From positions 744,001 to 808,000 of the forward strand of contig OX638377.1 in the NCBI GenBank assembly GCA_951813615.1: DNA of 64,000 bases, written 5' to 3'. The DNA comes from an uncultured Latescibacterota bacterium (GTDB lineage Bacteria; Latescibacterota; UBA2968; UBA8231). This document shows, in pieces, positions 61,717 through 64,000 of this stretch; within the stretch, counting starts at the first letter, position 1; every line of letters begins with the position of its first letter. Under the pieces are notes generated by a model. That model was not told the origin of the DNA. It did no database searches and saw only the letters and a program-made list of their open reading frames with translations. The position numbers were made by a program, and so were the translations under genes.

Positions 61717-63153
61717 ATGTGTCAATTTAAGGCCAAGCTGCTGGCGCTGCTAATGCTGGCTGGGTGTGCTGCCACCGAAGAGCAGCCACAAGAAGAAGAG
61801 GTTCGCAGCGAGCGGCCTGCTTTGGCCGAATGGCAGTGGGCCGATGGCGAGCTGCCTTGGGGCACTTGGGACGAGTCTTTATTCGTGCGCGCCCAAAGCG
61901 AAGACAATCCCATATTGGTGTATTTGGCCGCTCCGGGATGCGAGGGCCTGTTCCCCGCGCCGACGCCGGCGTTGCGTCAACTGGTCGCCGAGAAATTTAT
62001 CAGCGTGCAGGTCGATCCATTCAAGCGGCCGGATATTGCTCGGCGCTACGACAGCGGCGGTTGGCCGGCTCTAGTAGTGGCCCTGCCAGACGGGCGGGTT
62101 TTCGCGCGGGCTGTGGATATTCCACCAGCTAACGTCGAGCCTTATTTGCGTCGGTTGCACACGGCCTACGAGGAAAAGCGCGAAGTAATCGTCGCCAAGG
62201 TGCAGCGCGCCGCCGCCCGTCCCAAGGTTGAGAAACCTGTTACAATAGATGCCGTTTACCGCGCGTGCGCGGTTGCCTTTGATTCGACCCACGGCGGCTT
62301 CGGCGGTCCGACCAAGTTTCTCGAAACTTCGACGTTGCGCTTCCTGCTCGTCTATGCCGAGACGCGGGGTGCAGCACCAGCTCGGCAGATGGCCTTGGCT
62401 AGCTTGGATGCAGTGCTTGCCTCGCCGCTTGGCGACAGCGGTGGTTTTCGGGCGTATTCGTACGCGCCGGATTGGAGTGCGCCTGCGAGTGAGCGGGATG
62501 CCCTCGATCAGGCGGCCATGTTGCATCTGTTGCTGGAGGCCGATCAGCCCCGTTACGCCGAGTCGGCCAGAGCACTGCTCGGCTTTGTCGAGGGCGCGCT
62601 CTTCGACGCCGACGCGGGCGCATTCCGCGGCCGCCAAGTCTTGGCCGGCACGTGGTGGACCGATCCCACGCTCTACACCGACCGCCAAGCGGCCCTGATA
62701 CGGGCCTATCTCGCCGCGGCCGCTGCGCTAGGCGACGACCGGGCCGCTCAGGTGGCCTTGCAAGCCGGCGACGCGCTCGTCAATCGCTGCATCGACGGCC
62801 GCGGGCGGGTGCGGCGCGTCTGCAACTCAGAAGGCGAGGGCAGTGCTGGCCTGCTCGTCGATCAAGCCTTGGTGGCATTAGCTCTGTGGGAGTTGGGCCA
62901 GTGGAGTGGGGAGGCGCGTTTTGCCACGGCTGCTGAGCAGGTTGAGCGTTTTATGGAGCAATCGTACGATCTCCCTACTGCCCTCGGTCCGCTATCGCAC
63001 TACGACAAGGCTCTTGCTCTCCAGTTCTACGGGCGACAGGGCCGTGCCGAGCAGGTGGTCGCCTTGGCTGGCGAGCCGCGTCTGTCTCAGTCGCCCGGCC
63101 GAGCGCATAGCTCGTGGGCACGGGCCTTGCTGCTGTACGGCCCGCCGCTATGA
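61717..63153 (+). CDS. YyaL/DUF255-like lipoprotein with degenerate thioredoxin domain
   Basis: This 478-residue lipoprotein has the lipobox L-A-G-C17. A thioredoxin-like domain spans about 45-150, with YLAAPGCEGLF where the family usually has CHWC, so the CxxC redox pair is gone. A (alpha/alpha)6 barrel-like region follows, including STHGGFGGPTKFLETS near 197 and YTDRQAALIRAYLAAAAAL near 324. Length is shorter than the usual 600-700 residues. The true start is ATG 61717, not the upstream TTG. Its role is unknown; an extracytoplasmic location is an oddity for this family. Confidence 0.72.
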   Translation: MCQFKAKLLALLMLAGCAATEEQPQEEEVRSERPALAEWQWADGELPWGTWDESLFVRAQSEDNPILVYLAAPGCEGLFPAPTPALRQLVAEKFISVQVDPFKRPDIARRYDSGGWPALVVALPDGRVFARAVDIPPANVEPYLRRLHTAYEEKREVIVAKVQRAAARPKVEKPVTIDAVYRACAVAFDSTHGGFGGPTKFLETSTLRFLLVYAETRGAAPARQMALASLDAVLASPLGDSGGFRAYSYAPDWSAPASERDALDQAAMLHLLLEADQPRYAESARALLGFVEGALFDADAGAFRGRQVLAGTWWTDPTLYTDRQAALIRAYLAAAAALGDDRAAQVALQAGDALVNRCIDGRGRVRRVCNSEGEGSAGLLVDQALVALALWELGQWSGEARFATAAEQVERFMEQSYDLPTALGPLSHYDKALALQFYGRQGRAEQVVALAGEPRLSQSPGRAHSSWARALLLYGPPL

Positions 63154-64000
63154 GAATTTTGGTGACAGGTGCCACTGGCTTTTTGGGCCGTACTTTGCTC
63201 TCCTTGGAGGGGGAAGTCGAGTGGATGGGCTGCGGCCGTCGACCCGCTGCCGAGGGCATTCCCTATCGTCCGGTTGACCTAGCCGACCACAAGGCAGTGG
63301 CCGCACTCGTCGCCGAACTAGCCCCGGATTGGGTGATCAACGCCGCGGCCATGACCGATGTCGATGGTTGCGAAAAAGACGTGCTGGCCGCGCGGCAAGC
63401 CAACGTCGATATTCCCGAGAACTTGGCCGTGGCTTGCGACGCGACCGGCGCTGGCTTGGTTCATATCTCCACGGACTACGTCTTCGACGGCAAGTGCGGC
63501 CCCTACGGCGAAGGAGATGCGGCTAATCCGCTGTCTTGCTACGGTCAACTCAAACTCGAAAGCGAGGGTATACTAAAGAAAATGGAGCGGGTGCTCGTCG
63601 TGCGGACCCTGTGGCTGTACGGCTATGTCCCGCAGGCTGGGTCCAACTTTCTCACTTGGGCGTTGCGGTCGCTGTCTAGCGGCCAGCCCCTGCGGGTCTT
63701 TGCCGACCAGTGGGGCAACCCGACTTACATCTGCGATTTAGCCCGCGCCTTGGTGGCCCTGTGCGGCCAAGAGGCGCGGGGCTTGTTGCACATAGGCGGC
63801 GCGACCTTTATGACGCGCTGGGAGATGGCGCGGGAACTGGCCTGTTTCTTTGGCATCGACGACGCGTTGATTGAACCCGTGCTAACCCGCGCAGCCGGGC
63901 TGCCAGCCGCGCGCCCCCTGCGCTCTGGTCTGCGCACCGACGCGCTGGAAGCCGCGCTCGGTCGCCGACCCATGAGCTTTGCCGAGGGGCTGCAATGCCT
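63150..64000 (+). CDS. dTDP-4-dehydrorhamnose reductase-like (RmlD) NAD-dependent SDR, truncated by window edge
   Basis: The first 283 residues of an extended SDR are visible. It begins MRILVTGATGFLG (NAD loop GATGFLG at 7-13) and contains NAAAMTDVDGCE, HISTDYVFDG, then a YGQLK catalytic pair. The profile is RmlD_sub_bind, which makes dTDP-L-rhamnose. The start overlaps the YyaL-like stop (ATGA). The protein is nearly complete, since family length is about 285-300, but the stop lies outside. Confidence 0.85.
   Translation, partial: MRILVTGATGFLGRTLLSLEGEVEWMGCGRRPAAEGIPYRPVDLADHKAVAALVAELAPDWVINAAAMTDVDGCEKDVLAARQANVDIPENLAVACDATGAGLVHISTDYVFDGKCGPYGEGDAANPLSCYGQLKLESEGILKKMERVLVVRTLWLYGYVPQAGSNFLTWALRSLSSGQPLRVFADQWGNPTYICDLARALVALCGQEARGLLHIGGATFMTRWEMARELACFFGIDDALIEPVLTRAAGLPAARPLRSGLRTDALEAALGRRPMSFAEGLQC

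Overview
The window is a GC-rich, densely packed bacterial chromosome segment with about 55 protein genes. I saw no rRNA, tRNA, CRISPR array, transposase or phage gene. The lineage signals are secreted proteins ending in a FlgD-like 'NPFN' domain (the kind read as a sorting domain in the FCB superphylum), dockerin-type repeats, two sulfatases, two phytanoyl-CoA dioxygenase-like (PhyH) proteins and a UxuA-like protein. That mix fits an uncultivated FCB-type heterotroph such as a Latescibacterota or Poribacteria relative. This is an inference from gene content; no marker phylogeny was possible.

Layout. 1-676: AlbA_2-type protein running off the left edge (minus). 825-9158: eight-gene minus-strand catabolic operon, read UxuA-like, PhyH, PhyH, sulfatase, phosphodiesterase-like, Zn-alcohol dehydrogenase, KduD-like SDR, DUF2442, with a good promoter at 9231-9259. 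9326-11500: SAM hydroxide adenosyltransferase and a GlmM-type mutase. 11629-13530: a probable type II restriction-modification pair, with an HTH-methyltransferase fusion converging on a PD-(D/E)XK nuclease that sits behind a CYTH gene. 14144-17640: quinone oxidoreductase, C45 peptidase and CehA/McbA-type hydrolase. 17600-21328: rsmA, trxB, a 2-hydroxyacid dehydrogenase and a RidA-like protein. 21478-27593: two large secreted proteins built on one scaffold, one carrying a 13-blade WD40 array and the other a 6-blade YWTD propeller. 27657-33767: Sfp-type PPTase, a molybdenum hydroxylase large subunit without partners, and an IMPase/DapA-like/aminotransferase operon. 33789-36626: a six-repeat ASH-domain secreted protein.

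37634-46824 is a tight nine-gene operon: LytR_C-like protein, rsfS, mtnA, SPOR protein, mltD, mreD, mrdA (PBP2), rodA and a TPR protein. It joins the cell-elongation machinery to ribosome silencing and methionine salvage. It is followed by a sensorless sigma-54 activator, an orphan ParA, a roughly 400-bp non-coding AT-rich spacer and mazG. 49947-64000 is mixed: membrane proteins, a second sulfatase, PPK2, a surface-glycan-like cluster (GT39, a membrane protein broken by an in-frame amber codon, a methyltransferase), an LRR/LamG secreted protein, an aldo-keto reductase, a degenerate YyaL-like lipoprotein, and an RmlD-like reductase cut by the right edge.

The most interesting feature is the twin modular secreted-protein locus at 22106-27593. 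Identical leader, CnaB-like, dockerin and CARDB modules carry different beta-propellers. Two other domains (FlgD-like and PPC) are cleanly present in one copy and absent from the other, which looks like cassette shuffling of an exported recognition system.
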